Assembly (NCBI RefSeq): GCF_000315425.1
Contig: NZ_JH992926.1
Coordinates: 501,024 to 565,023 of the forward strand
Length of the DNA: 64,000 bases
Direction of reading: 5' to 3'
From: Massilia timonae CCUG 45783
Lineage (GTDB): Bacteria; Pseudomonadota; Gammaproteobacteria; Burkholderiales; Burkholderiaceae_D
Shown one piece after another: positions 31,218-39,925 of this stretch. The notes below the pieces were generated by a model, which saw only the letters and a list, made by a program, of their open reading frames with translations, was not told the DNA's origin and made no database searches. A program made the position numbers and the translations under genes. Within the stretch, counting starts at the first letter, position 1; every line of letters starts with the position of its first letter.

Positions 31218-32051
31218 ATGTCTCCAGACGAATACTGCCAGCAAAAGACCGTCCAGAGCGGCTCCAGTTTCTACTACAGCTTCCTGTTCCTTCCGCCCGA
31301 GCGCCGGCGCGCGATCACGGCGCTGTACGCCTTCTGCCGCGAAGTCGACGACACCGTCGACGAGGCGACCGATGGCTCGGTGGCGCGCATCAAGCTGGCC
31401 TGGTGGCGCACCGAGGTCTCGAAGATGTATTCGGGCACCCATACCCACCCGGTGATGCTGGCCCTGCAGCCGCACGTCGCCACCTATCAACTGGAAGAAA
31501 AACACCTGCTGGCCATCGTCGACGGCATGGAGATGGACCTCGACCAGAGCCGCTACCTCGACTACCCCGGCCTGCAGCGCTATTGCTGGCACGTGGCGGG
31601 CGTGGTCGGCATCCTGTCGGCCAGCATCTTCGGCTACACCAATCCGCAGACCCTGGCGTATGCCGAAAAGCTCGGCCTGGCGTTCCAGCTGACGAACATC
31701 ATCCGCGACGTCGGCGACGATGCGCGCAAGGGCCGCATCTACCTGCCGGTCAACGACCTGCAGCAGTTCGGCGTCACCGCCAACGACCTGCTCAAGCTGC
31801 AGCACAGCGACAAGTTCGAAGCGCTGATGCGCTTCCAGGCCGAGCGCGCGCAAACCATCTACGACGAGGCCCTGGCCCTGCTGCCGAAGGAAGACCGGCG
31901 CGCCCAGCGTCCCGGCCTGATGATGGCCGCCATCTACCGCACCCTGCTGGACGAGATCCAGCGCGACGGTTTCCACGTGCTCAACCAGCGCATCTCGCTC
32001 ACGCCACTGCGCAAACTGTGGCTGGCGTGGAAGACCTATGTCCGCACCTAG
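31218..32051 (+). CDS. hpnD: Presqualene diphosphate synthase HpnD
   Basis: HpnD condenses two farnesyl diphosphates to presqualene diphosphate, the first committed step to squalene and hopanoids. The 277-residue sequence begins MSPDEYCQQK and carries DDTVD at 44-48 and RDVGDDARKGRIYLP as the second metal-binding region. It is similar to HpnC but closer to phytoene synthase in its FCREVDD block. The end overlaps hpnE by 14 bp, indicating translational coupling. Confidence 0.93.
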   Translation: MSPDEYCQQKTVQSGSSFYYSFLFLPPERRRAITALYAFCREVDDTVDEATDGSVARIKLAWWRTEVSKMYSGTHTHPVMLALQPHVATYQLEEKHLLAIVDGMEMDLDQSRYLDYPGLQRYCWHVAGVVGILSASIFGYTNPQTLAYAEKLGLAFQLTNIIRDVGDDARKGRIYLPVNDLQQFGVTANDLLKLQHSDKFEALMRFQAERAQTIYDEALALLPKEDRRAQRPGLMMAAIYRTLLDEIQRDGFHVLNQRISLTPLRKLWLAWKTYVRT

Positions 32052-33447
32052 CATGCGGGTTGCGGTTGCCGGCGGCGGCTGGGCCGGCTGCGCGGCGGCG
32101 GTCGAGCTGGCGCGCCAGGGCTGCCAGGTGACCTTGTACGAGGCTGCCCGCAGCCTGGGCGGGCGCGCGCGCGGCGTCGAAGTGCGCGGCGTGGAACTGG
32201 ACAATGGCCAGCACATCCTGCTGGGCGCCTACCGCGCATCGCTGCGCCTGATGAAACAGGTGGGCGTCGACGAAAAGACAGCATTCCTGCGCCTGCCGGT
32301 CCAGATGCGCTATCCCGCGGGGGGCGACGGCATGGACTTCGCCGCGCCACGCCTGCCGGCGCCGCTGCACCTGGCGTTCGCCCTGCTGCGCGCCAAGGGC
32401 CTCGAGCGCGCCGACAAGCTGGCCCTGGCCCGCTTCAACAGCGCCGGGCGCTGGATGGGCTGGCAGCTGAACGACGACTGCACGGTGCTCGAGCTGCTCG
32501 AGCGTTTCGACCAGACCGAACGACTGACACGCTTGATGTGGCGCCCGCTGTGCATCGCGGCCCTGAACACGCCGCCGGAACGCGCCTCGGCCAATGTGTT
32601 CCTGGCGGTGCTGCGCGACAGCCTGGGCGCCAGCCGGCGCGCGGCCTCCGACATGCTGCTGCCGCGCCTGCCGATGGGGGCGCTGTTCCCGGAACCGGCC
32701 GGCGCCTGGCTCGAGCGCCAGGGTCATGCCGTGCGCCTGGGCGTGAAGGTCGCGGGCATCAAGCGCGAGGGCGACGGCTGGCAGGTGGAGCCCGGCGGCG
32801 ACCTGCCGGCCGAGCGCTTCGACGCCGTGGTGCTGGCCACGCCGGCGCCGGTGAGCGCCGCGCTGCTGGCGGGGCTCACCGAAGCCGCCGAGGTGGCCGG
32901 CCTGCTCGCGGCCTTCACCCACGAACCGATCGCCACCTGCTACCTGCAATACGCGCCCGGCACCCGGCTCGCGCTGCCGTTCTACGCGCTGCTGGACGAC
33001 CCTGCGGCACACCGCTGGGGCCAGTTCGTGTTCGACCGCGCCCAGCTGGATGCGGCCCAGGACGGCCTGCTGGCGGTGGTGGTCAGCGCCGCCGGCGACG
33101 CGGCGAACCTGCCGCGCGAGCAGCTGGCAGCAGCCATCGCCTCTCAACTGGCCCAGGATTTCGGACGGCCGGAACTGGCGAATCCGACCTGGACCCAGCT
33201 GATCACCGAGAAACGCGCGACCTTCAGCTGCACACCCGGACTAGTGCGGCCAGGCAACACCACTGCCCTGCCCGGTCTGGTGCTGGCCGGCGACTACACG
33301 GCCAGCGACTACCCGGCCACCCTGGAAACGGCGGTGCGCAGCGGCCAGGCGGCGGCGACGGCCATCCGTGCCTACGGCGCCCTGCCCCGCGAAAAGCGCA
33401 GCCTGTCGCACACCCATGGCGCCGCATCAGGCGATTCCGTAAGGTAG
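32038..33447 (+). CDS. hpnE: Hydroxysqualene dehydroxylase HpnE (FAD-dependent)
   Basis: HpnE reduces hydroxysqualene to squalene. This 469-residue flavoprotein has an N-terminal Rossmann motif GGGWAG (12-17), the following acidic residue in LYEAARSLGGRARG, and a C-terminal FAD-binding block LVLAGDYTASDYPATLETAVRSG. That is the general fold of phytoene desaturases and amine oxidases. Start 32038 overlaps hpnD by 14 bp; ATG 32053, just after the hpnD stop, is an alternative. Squalene-hopene cyclase is not in the window. Confidence 0.92.
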   Translation: MSAPSMRVAVAGGGWAGCAAAVELARQGCQVTLYEAARSLGGRARGVEVRGVELDNGQHILLGAYRASLRLMKQVGVDEKTAFLRLPVQMRYPAGGDGMDFAAPRLPAPLHLAFALLRAKGLERADKLALARFNSAGRWMGWQLNDDCTVLELLERFDQTERLTRLMWRPLCIAALNTPPERASANVFLAVLRDSLGASRRAASDMLLPRLPMGALFPEPAGAWLERQGHAVRLGVKVAGIKREGDGWQVEPGGDLPAERFDAVVLATPAPVSAALLAGLTEAAEVAGLLAAFTHEPIATCYLQYAPGTRLALPFYALLDDPAAHRWGQFVFDRAQLDAAQDGLLAVVVSAAGDAANLPREQLAAAIASQLAQDFGRPELANPTWTQLITEKRATFSCTPGLVRPGNTTALPGLVLAGDYTASDYPATLETAVRSGQAAATAIRAYGALPREKRSLSHTHGAASGDSVR

Positions 33448-33478
33448 CAGCATCAAAAACCGTCTTATGGAAATGACT

Positions 33479-33637
33479 ATGAAACCCCGTCTCGGCCTGC
33501 ACGCCGTTGCCATCCTTGCCATCCTTGCCATCGTGGCGCTGAGCACCCTGGTGCTGGTCAAGCCAGAACTGATCGGCGGCTCGGCGCATGCGACCGTCCT
33601 GGCGATCGGCTCGATCCCGGCCCTCGGCCACCATTGA
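33479..33637 (+). CDS. Small single-pass membrane peptide, 52 aa
   Basis: The frame begins MKPRLGLHAVAILAILAIVA and ends with the TGA at 33635-33637. A basic N-terminus is followed by one hydrophobic helix (residues ~8-27) and a short tail ending ALGHH. A 9-bp tandem repeat, GCCATCCTT (33508-33525 region), encodes the AILAILAI part. GGAA six bases before ATG 33479 favours this start; in-frame ATGs at 33467 and 33473 are alternatives. It lies between hpnE and the DUF1700-type gene and reads in the same direction. The function is unknown, and the gene itself is only moderately certain. Confidence 0.5.
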   Translation: MKPRLGLHAVAILAILAIVALSTLVLVKPELIGGSAHATVLAIGSIPALGHH

Positions 33638-33654
33638 CGGAGCGCCGCAACGAC

Positions 33655-34452
33655 ATGGGCAAGCTGGAATACCTCGACGCGCTCAAGCGGGCCCTGATGG
33701 GCCTGCCACCGGAAACCCAGGCCAGAACCCTGGCCTGGTACGAGCAGCGTTTCGTCGACGGGAGCGCCGCCGGCCGGCCGGAACACGAGGTGGCCGCCGA
33801 GCTGGGCGATCCGCGCCAGGTCGCGGTGACCCTGCGCACCAGCGCCCACCTGGCCGACCTCAAGGATGGCAATAAAGACAAGAAACCATCTGGCAATGTC
33901 GCGCGCACCGTCGTCTCGGGCATCGGCCTGTTGATTTTTAATCTGTTCATGCTGATCCCGGCCGCGGTGTTCGCGTCGCTCTTGATGTCGCTCTACCTGT
34001 CCGCCTTCGGCGTCTACGTCTCGGGCATCGCCGTGACCGCCAGCGGACTGGCCGGCTCGAACGAACTGATCCTGAGCGCCCCGCTGACGCGCATGGTGAT
34101 CAGCGACGATGGCGAGCCGGTCGAGTCGCAGACCCGGGTCACAATCGGCGCCAACGGCATCCATGTGTTCGACGAACCGGCGCCTGCTCTTGAAGAGGAC
34201 AACCCCGAGACGCGCACCGAGCGCGACGACCGCAACTCGCGCTTCATGCGCGGGGCCGAGGCGGTGGCGGAGCGCAAGATCCAGATCACGACCGAGATGG
34301 ACCCCGGCTCGCGCAGCACGCAAGTGGCCTTCGGCTGCGCGCTGATCCTGGGCGGCATCGCGCTGTTCCTGCTGTCGATCGTCCTCACCAAATACACGCT
34401 GCTGGGCATCCGCCGCTACGTGAACATGAACCTGTCGCTGCTGAAGGGATAA
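33655..34452 (+). CDS. DUF1700/HAAS-domain membrane protein
   Basis: This is a 265-residue protein. Residues 1-65 match the HAAS-type start (YLDALKRALMGLPPET, AWYEQRFVDG, AAELGDPRQVA), followed by membrane helices around residues 85-135 and a C-terminal helix around 228-250. A soluble region of mixed strands lies between them. Such proteins usually accompany PadR regulators and GIN-domain proteins in envelope-stress-like operons. Here the GIN-domain partner follows after 7 bp, but no PadR gene is visible. Start at ATG 33655 has GGAG upstream. Confidence 0.75.
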   Translation: MGKLEYLDALKRALMGLPPETQARTLAWYEQRFVDGSAAGRPEHEVAAELGDPRQVAVTLRTSAHLADLKDGNKDKKPSGNVARTVVSGIGLLIFNLFMLIPAAVFASLLMSLYLSAFGVYVSGIAVTASGLAGSNELILSAPLTRMVISDDGEPVESQTRVTIGANGIHVFDEPAPALEEDNPETRTERDDRNSRFMRGAEAVAERKIQITTEMDPGSRSTQVAFGCALILGGIALFLLSIVLTKYTLLGIRRYVNMNLSLLKG

Positions 34453-34459
34453 GGACACC

Positions 34460-35266
34460 ATGCGCGCCTTGATGAAAATCGGACTCGCCCTGCTGCTGCT
34501 GGCCGCCGTGCTGGTGGCGCTGAGCTACAGCATGCTGCGCGCCAACGGCACCACCAGCATCACGGAGCGCCGCGCTGTGTCGCAGGACACCCGCAGCGTG
34601 CCTTCCGGCGTCGAGGTCGTCGAACTCGACGGCCCGATCGACCTGAACCTGCGCTACGGCGCCACGCCTGCGCTGCAAGTGAGCGGCGAGCAGCGCATGC
34701 TGGGCAATGTCGAGGTGACGGGCGACGGCAACGTGCTGCGCATCGGCATCCGCGGCATGGTGCTGCGCCACCGCGAACCGCTGGTGGTCGGCCTGACCTT
34801 GCCGGCCCTGAGTTCGGTCCGGATCGACGGCAGCGGCGACAGCAGCATCAACGGCTTCTCGGGCGACGAGATCGAGGTGCAGTTGAATGGATCGGGCAGC
34901 GTGCGCTTCAACGGACGCTTCCGCACCGCCAAGGTGGGCCTGACCGGCAGCGGCGACCTGGACGTGAATGGCGGCGCCGCCATGGACCGGGTCGAGACAC
35001 GCCTGATGGGATCGGGCCGGATCACCGTGGTCGGCACCGCGCGCGAGCTCGACGCCAGCACCACCGGCTCGGGGCACCTCGACGCCGAGCACCTGCGCGC
35101 CGAGGAGGTCACGGTGAGCCAGAGCGGCTCGGGCGACAGTGCGGTGCAGGCGCGCAGCAAGGTGAAGGTGTCGCTCAGTGGCAGCGGCGATGTCGAGGTG
35201 TATGGGGATCCGGGTGAGCGCAGCATCAGCCGGGCGGGTAGCGGGAGCGTCAGTTATCACGATTAG
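34460..35266 (+). CDS. Exported GIN-domain (DUF2807) beta-solenoid protein
   Basis: This 268-residue protein has an N-terminal signal anchor (MRALMKIGLALLLLAAVLVAL) and a DUF2807-type body. Eight GSG motifs recur about every 15-25 residues between positions ~120 and 265 (for example DGSGDS, NGSGSV, TGSGDL, SGSGDV). This is the turn pattern of a right-handed beta-helix. It is predicted to face the periplasm. It follows the DUF1700-type gene by 7 bp and is probably co-translated. The biochemical function of the family is not established. Confidence 0.8.
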   Translation: MRALMKIGLALLLLAAVLVALSYSMLRANGTTSITERRAVSQDTRSVPSGVEVVELDGPIDLNLRYGATPALQVSGEQRMLGNVEVTGDGNVLRIGIRGMVLRHREPLVVGLTLPALSSVRIDGSGDSSINGFSGDEIEVQLNGSGSVRFNGRFRTAKVGLTGSGDLDVNGGAAMDRVETRLMGSGRITVVGTARELDASTTGSGHLDAEHLRAEEVTVSQSGSGDSAVQARSKVKVSLSGSGDVEVYGDPGERSISRAGSGSVSYHD

Positions 35267-35407
35267 CCGGTCTGGACGGCGCTGAACCGAGGCGACCGCC
35301 AAATGGTCGCGAAAGTCAGAATGCTGCAACGGCATCCGCTACCTGGACGAACAGGGCAAGGAGACCGAGATCCAGGACGGGTTTATCGGTCTTTCTTCGG
35401 TCGGGCC

Positions 35408-35432
35408 GCGATGCACATCCAATGTGCATCGC
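35408..35432. repeat. Perfect 11-bp stem-loop beyond the YeeE gene
   Basis: GCGATGCACAT (35408-35418) pairs with ATGTGCATCGC (35422-35432) over a three-base loop. It lies just past the stop of the YeeE/YedE gene (minus strand). No T tract follows, so it may stabilise the mRNA end or bind protein rather than terminate alone. The remainder of 35267-35407 holds no recognisable gene. Confidence 0.5.
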
Positions 35433-35438
35433 TGTCTT

Positions 35439-36656
35439 TCAGCAACCGCCCAGCTTCACCCGCTCCACTTCCAGCCCGAACAACGGCCGCAAGCGCGTGC
35501 CGACCACGTTGCCAACAAACGCCACCACCAGCCACAACCAGCCATGCAGGCTGCCCGAGATGATGCCGCTGAAATAGGCGCCGATATTGCAGCCATAGGC
35601 CAGGCGCGCGCCGTAGCCGAGCAGCAGGCCGCCGACCACCGCCGCGACCAGCGAACGCAGTGGCAGCTTCCACACCGGCGCATAGCGGCCGGCCAGCGCC
35701 GCCGCCAGCATCGCGCCGAGCACGATGCCGATGTCCATCACCGAAGTCACATCCTTCCACACCGGCGCGGCCAGCGCGGCGGCGTTGGCGCCGCTCGACC
35801 AGTAGGTCCAGCTGGCGACGTCGATGCCAGCAAGGGCTGCCGCCTTGGCGCCCCACAGCGCGAAGGCCGAGGTCACGCCCCACGGCCGGCCCGACAGGGC
35901 CAGGGTGGCGAAGTTGAGCACCACCAGCGCCAGCGCGCCGGCCACCAGCGGCCACGGACCGCGCAGCCAGCGCGCGCCGCCGGTCGGTTGCGACTGCGCC
36001 GCGACCAGCCGGCCGTGGCGGCGCTTCTCGACCACGACCGTGACGGCCGCGATCAGGGCGAACACGAGCAGGTTCAGCGCCAGCGCCGGGGCCAGGCCCA
36101 GTTCCTTCACCGCCGACAGCGGCGGCAGTTGCGGCATCGCGGTCCAGAACGGCATGTGGGCGGTGCCGATCAGCGAGCCGACGATGAAGAACAACAGCGT
36201 GACGATCATGCGCGTGCTGCCGCCACCGACCGTGTACAGCGTGCCCGAGGCGCAACCGCCGCCCAGCTGCATGCCGATGCCGAAGATGAAGGCGCCGACG
36301 ATGACGGACGTGCCGGCCGGCTGCACCAGCCCGGTGACCGGGTTGCCGAACAGCGTGCCGCCGGCGAGCGCCGGGAAGAACAACACGACGCCGACGGCCA
36401 GCATCAGCATTTGCGCGCGCAGGCCAGCGCCGCGGCCGTCGGCGATGAACACGCGCCAGGCCGAGGTGAAGCCGAAGGCCGCGTGGTACAGGGCGACGCC
36501 GAGCAGCGCGCCGACGATGTAGAGCGCGGCCTGGCGCGGACCGACGACCTGCGTCAGGTACCAGGCGCCAAGCACGATGAGCAGGAATGCGACGCCGAAG
36601 GGCCGCAGGTTGATGTCGGCGCGTCGTGCGCCGGACAAGGATGCAGAATTGGTCAT
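35439..36656 (-). CDS. YeeE/YedE-family membrane transporter (thiosulfate-uptake type)
   Basis: This is a 405-residue polytopic inner-membrane protein with about nine to eleven hydrophobic helices. Two half-repeats each carry a conserved Cys motif: GGGCASGTLY (first half) and YGCNIGAYFSG (second half). In the characterised TsuA such Cys residues line the thiosulfate path. E. coli TsuA works with the TusA-like TsuB; no tsuB-like gene is adjacent here. The substrate is therefore inferred only from the family; related members carry other sulfur species. Confidence 0.85.
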   Translation of the reverse strand: MTNSASLSGARRADINLRPFGVAFLLIVLGAWYLTQVVGPRQAALYIVGALLGVALYHAAFGFTSAWRVFIADGRGAGLRAQMLMLAVGVVLFFPALAGGTLFGNPVTGLVQPAGTSVIVGAFIFGIGMQLGGGCASGTLYTVGGGSTRMIVTLLFFIVGSLIGTAHMPFWTAMPQLPPLSAVKELGLAPALALNLLVFALIAAVTVVVEKRRHGRLVAAQSQPTGGARWLRGPWPLVAGALALVVLNFATLALSGRPWGVTSAFALWGAKAAALAGIDVASWTYWSSGANAAALAAPVWKDVTSVMDIGIVLGAMLAAALAGRYAPVWKLPLRSLVAAVVGGLLLGYGARLAYGCNIGAYFSGIISGSLHGWLWLVVAFVGNVVGTRLRPLFGLEVERVKLGGC

Positions 36657-36742
36657 GAGTGACGAAGAAGTTGAGACGGAACCCTCTATTCTCTAATATC
36701 TTCACTTTCTTTGCAGGCCGCCGGCCGGTTTACAATGACGCC

Positions 36743-37138
36743 ATGGCCGTCATCAATCCTCTCGAAGTCGAATTCAGCGCAATCCGGGCCCAGGGTCCGG
36801 GAGGCCAGAACGTCAACAAGGTCTCGTGCGCCGTGCATGCGCGGTTCGACATCGGCGCTTCGTCGCTGCCGCAGCATGTGAAGGAACGACTGCTCGCATC
36901 GAGCGACGCGCGCATCACGCAGGAAGGCGTGCTGGTGCTCAAGGCGCAGCAGTCGCGCAGCCTGGAACAGAACAAGGAAGACGCCCTGCGCCGCCTGCAG
37001 GAGCTGGTCGACAAGGCCTCGGTCGTGCCGGTGACGCGTCGCCCGACCCGGCCGACGCGCGGCTCGCAGCTGCGGCGATTGGACGCCAAGGCGCGCAGCA
37101 GCCAGATCAAGTCCCTGCGCGGCAAGGTGAGCGACTAG
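36743..37138 (+). CDS. arfB: Alternative ribosome-rescue factor B (peptidyl-tRNA hydrolase)
   Basis: ArfB (YaeJ) enters stalled ribosomes and hydrolyses peptidyl-tRNA. From ATG 36743 the protein has 131 residues, with the catalytic GGQ at 20-22 (RAQGPGGQNVNKV). The basic C-terminal tail (RRPTRPTRGSQLRRLDAKAR onward) normally inserts into the mRNA channel. The in-frame extension to 36659 lacks similarity. It is shorter than a class I release factor and lacks the codon-recognition domain, as expected. Its TAG overlaps the convergent neighbour at CTAG 37135-37138. Confidence 0.92.
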   Translation: MAVINPLEVEFSAIRAQGPGGQNVNKVSCAVHARFDIGASSLPQHVKERLLASSDARITQEGVLVLKAQQSRSLEQNKEDALRRLQELVDKASVVPVTRRPTRPTRGSQLRRLDAKARSSQIKSLRGKVSD

Positions 37139-37479
37139 TTTTTCTCGGGATCAGGCTGCAGCGCCGCGAACCATGCCGCATACGGCGTGTTGGCCACCAT
37201 CCGCCGGTTGAAATCCGGCGCGCCATCGGTCCACCACACCGGCCCACGCTCTCCCAGCGCGCGCTTGGCCTGGTCGACCGCCTGGCGCGCGGCCCGCTCG
37301 GCATTGCCGTCGCGCGCCTTCAGGGCGGCGCCGACGTCCCGCCGAGCCTTCATGAGCTGGTCGACCAGCTGCTGGCGCTCGTCCGGCGCAAGGCCGGGAT
37401 TGCTGGCTCGCCACAAGCGGCCCGAGACGACGAAGTACCTTCCGTCGGGCGTAGTGGGATGTTTGTCAGGTGAAGGCAT
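37135..37479 (-). CDS. Conserved hypothetical protein, 114 aa
   Basis: This soluble basic protein starts MPSPDKHPTTPDGRYFVVSGRLWRASNP and ends VWWTDGAPDFNRRMVANTPYAAWF. I recall similar sequences in many proteobacteria without a known function. It has a helical middle rich in Arg and Ala. There is no signal peptide or membrane segment. It is convergent with arfB, sharing CTAG between the two stops, and is followed on the same strand by nothing coupled. The family pattern makes it a real gene with fair certainty. Confidence 0.7.
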   Translation of the reverse strand: MPSPDKHPTTPDGRYFVVSGRLWRASNPGLAPDERQQLVDQLMKARRDVGAALKARDGNAERAARQAVDQAKRALGERGPVWWTDGAPDFNRRMVANTPYAAWFAALQPDPEKN

Positions 37480-37533
37480 GGCCGCACTATACCTAAAGGC
37501 GACATGCGCGGCCGTTCGCTTCCTGCGAATCGA

Positions 37534-38715
37534 TCAAGGCTGCAGGCCGTAGCGGTCGATGAACCCTTTGACGCCGCCTGGATTGGCGGCCAGCCAAGCG
37601 TTCAGCGCCGGCCGATACGACTGGCGGAACAGGAGCAGCAGGATCGCCGGCTCCAGCTGCCCATCCTTCGCCAGCGCCTGCATCTGCAGCAAGGCGGGGT
37701 CGGTCACGCGCTGGTCGCCGAGCGCCCTGGTCTCGTCCATCACCTTCAGGGCGGTGCGCCACGCGCCCAGTTCGATCTCGTACGGCGATTTGTCGGCGGC
37801 GCTCTCCGACTGGCGCTGGTTGGATTCGCTCATGCCGAGCAGCAGCCGCATCGCGTAGTTCGGGGTATCGGCCTGGCCGGCGGCCGACTCGTCGATATGG
37901 ATCGTGAACTTGCCGTCCGCCTCCTGCGCCACGCGCACCCCGCGCCTGAACGCGAACGGCTTGAGCGGCAGGCCGGCGGCGGCGCGCAGCCTGGCCAGCT
38001 TGCCCCAGCTCGGACGTTGCGACGGATCGGCCGCGATCGACGCATACAGGGCTGATTCGGCCTGGGTGCGCTGGCCCTGCGCCAGCAAGGCGTCGGACAG
38101 GAAGCGCCACGCCTGCGCATTTTGCGGTTCGATCTCGGTGGCGCGCCGGAACAGCGCCTCGGCGCGCGGCCAGTCGCCCTGCATGAAGTGGCAATCCGCC
38201 GCGCCCACCCAGGCGCTCGACGCCTTGGGGTCGGCCTCCATCGCCGCTTCGTACTTGAGCAGGGCTTCCTTCGGCTTGCGCTGCGCGAACAGGGCCGAGC
38301 CTTCGGCCAGCAGCTTCGCAGCGCGCGGATTCGGCGTATGCAGGGGCGACGCGCCGTCGTCGTCCAGCATGCGCAAGACCTCGTGCGCGATCGGATCGTC
38401 GGCGGCGAGCGTGGTCGCGCGCTCGGCCAGGGCGCGCGCCGTCTGGCGCACCTGCGCCGCCTTGTCCTTCGGGGCCACGCTGGACAGTTTGAGCATCAGG
38501 CCGGCCTGCAGCGACACCGGCAGCGAGGCGTTGGGGTCGGCCTGCTGCGCGGCCTTGTACTTGTCGAGCGCTTCCTGGTACTTGCCCTGCCCCTCGAGCA
38601 CGTGGGCGTCGCGCACCAGGGTGTGGCATGGCTCGCCGCATTGCATGGCGGCCGACGCCGCGGTGGTGAAGAACGCCAGCAGCGCAGGCAATAGCAATAC
38701 ACGGATGGATGTCAT
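37534..38715 (-). CDS. Exported TPR-repeat protein
   Basis: This 393-residue protein has a cleavable signal peptide (MTSIRVLLLPALLAFFTTAASA). Two Cys follow near the mature N-terminus (QCGEPCHTLV), then TPR-like helices, for example QGKYQEALDKYKAAQQADP and QRKPKEALLKYEAAMEADP and GDWPRAEALFRRATEIEPQ. The C-terminal third is unlike TPR and contains IHIDESAAGQ and a helical end FIDRYGLQP. It is predicted to be periplasmic. No specific partner is suggested by the neighbours. Confidence 0.78.
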   Translation of the reverse strand: MTSIRVLLLPALLAFFTTAASAAMQCGEPCHTLVRDAHVLEGQGKYQEALDKYKAAQQADPNASLPVSLQAGLMLKLSSVAPKDKAAQVRQTARALAERATTLAADDPIAHEVLRMLDDDGASPLHTPNPRAAKLLAEGSALFAQRKPKEALLKYEAAMEADPKASSAWVGAADCHFMQGDWPRAEALFRRATEIEPQNAQAWRFLSDALLAQGQRTQAESALYASIAADPSQRPSWGKLARLRAAAGLPLKPFAFRRGVRVAQEADGKFTIHIDESAAGQADTPNYAMRLLLGMSESNQRQSESAADKSPYEIELGAWRTALKVMDETRALGDQRVTDPALLQMQALAKDGQLEPAILLLLFRQSYRPALNAWLAANPGGVKGFIDRYGLQP

Positions 38716-38785
38716 GGGCGGCCAGGCGACAAAATACCCATGTTACCGCGCCGCCCGCCCCATGTTATTCACCGAATGTCACGGC

Positions 38786-39901
38786 TCATGCGTCGTATTT
38801 GCCCGTCATGCGGTCCCACCCGTGTCGTACGGCCGACTTTATCTTTTCCCAGGTCGAGGCGCCGCCCGGGCGCGCTTCCCAGTCGGTACGCAGCTCGGGC
38901 TCGATCTCGTCCCATTGACGGCCCGTGTACCTGCCGCTGCCCGCCACCTGCGAACCGTAGAGATAGGCCGGCGCATAGTCGTCGTACGCCCCGCCGCTGG
39001 CGCCATAGGTGAGCTTGAAATGCTCGCGATAGTAGCGCTCGTCGTCGGACATGCCCGCGCCAAGCCGCTCGACGTCGACTTCGGTGTGGCGCACCGTGTC
39101 GTCGATCTGCTGCTGGCGTTCGCTGACCTGCTTGCCGATCGAGACTTCCTCGGTGATGCGGGCGGATTTCTCGACCACGGCTTCCTCGGCGCTCTCGCGC
39201 ATCTCGATGGTCTGCTCCTTGAAAGCCGCCGCGTCGCTCGGGCTGATCGGCTGGTCCACCTTGCGCCGCTGGACGTCGACGTGTTCCTCGCGCAGGCCAA
39301 TGGTTTCGTGCACCGGGACCTCGACGATGCGCGAGAAGATGCGCATGCCGCCGCGCTGGACTTCGCGCTTGCCGACCCGCAGCTGCTCTTCGACCACCGG
39401 GATGGTCGCGCTGGCCGCGCTGGTCGATACGTCGCGCTGCAGCGAGGCGCTGCCCGATGCGCCCTGCAACTGGCCGGATGCCGACTGGCTCGATGCCGCC
39501 GCACCCGGCGTCGCCCCTTGCCGTGGCCCGGCGCCCGTCAGCAATGCCCCGGCGGTGCCGACGCCATCCGAATGTTCGTCGATGTCGACCGGCCCGAAGG
39601 CCTCGACGACGTCGGCGGCGCGCTCGACGTCGGGTAACGTCTCGGCGCTGAGCGTCACCACGTGCTGGCCCCGCGCGAGCGCGCCGTCGTAGCGGCTCGC
39701 GTGGTGCTTGTCCTCGTCGCCGAACAGGTCCTGGAAGAAGTGCTTGACGCTGCTGCCGATGCCTTCGGCGGTGGTGGCGCCGCCAGCATTGGCCTCGGAC
39801 AGCCGCACGCTCTCGCGGCTGAAACCGGAAGACAGCAGCTGGTCGTACGCGCTTTGCGCGTCGGTACGGTTGTCGAAAACCGCGACTAGCGTATGGTGCA
39901 T
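38786..39901 (-). CDS. DUF2382 (YsnF/AvaK-type) stress protein with N-terminal general-stress fold
   Basis: This is a 371-residue soluble protein. Residues 1-95 resemble the ferredoxin-like 'heat induced stress protein' domain (HHTLVAVFDNRTDAQSAYDQL). A Ser/Ala/Gly-rich linker follows (~115-165), then a DUF2382 domain (IPVVEEQLRVGKREVQRGGMRI to residue ~270) and a Tyr-rich C-terminal part with YDDYAPAYLYGSQVA. The ribosome site AAGGAGG is perfect, suggesting high expression. A second DUF2382 gene lies 24 bp upstream on the same strand, probably one operon. The molecular function of the domain is unknown. Confidence 0.8.
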   Translation of the reverse strand: MHHTLVAVFDNRTDAQSAYDQLLSSGFSRESVRLSEANAGGATTAEGIGSSVKHFFQDLFGDEDKHHASRYDGALARGQHVVTLSAETLPDVERAADVVEAFGPVDIDEHSDGVGTAGALLTGAGPRQGATPGAAASSQSASGQLQGASGSASLQRDVSTSAASATIPVVEEQLRVGKREVQRGGMRIFSRIVEVPVHETIGLREEHVDVQRRKVDQPISPSDAAAFKEQTIEMRESAEEAVVEKSARITEEVSIGKQVSERQQQIDDTVRHTEVDVERLGAGMSDDERYYREHFKLTYGASGGAYDDYAPAYLYGSQVAGSGRYTGRQWDEIEPELRTDWEARPGGASTWEKIKSAVRHGWDRMTGKYDA

Positions 39902-39925
39902 GATGAGCCTCCTTGGGTGATGACT

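Noticed and set aside
35303..35563. 86-residue frame between the GIN-domain and YeeE genes
   Set aside because: It runs antisense into the YeeE gene and has no ribosome site or domain; a short protein-like stretch in another frame (about 35320-35390) is also too brief to call.
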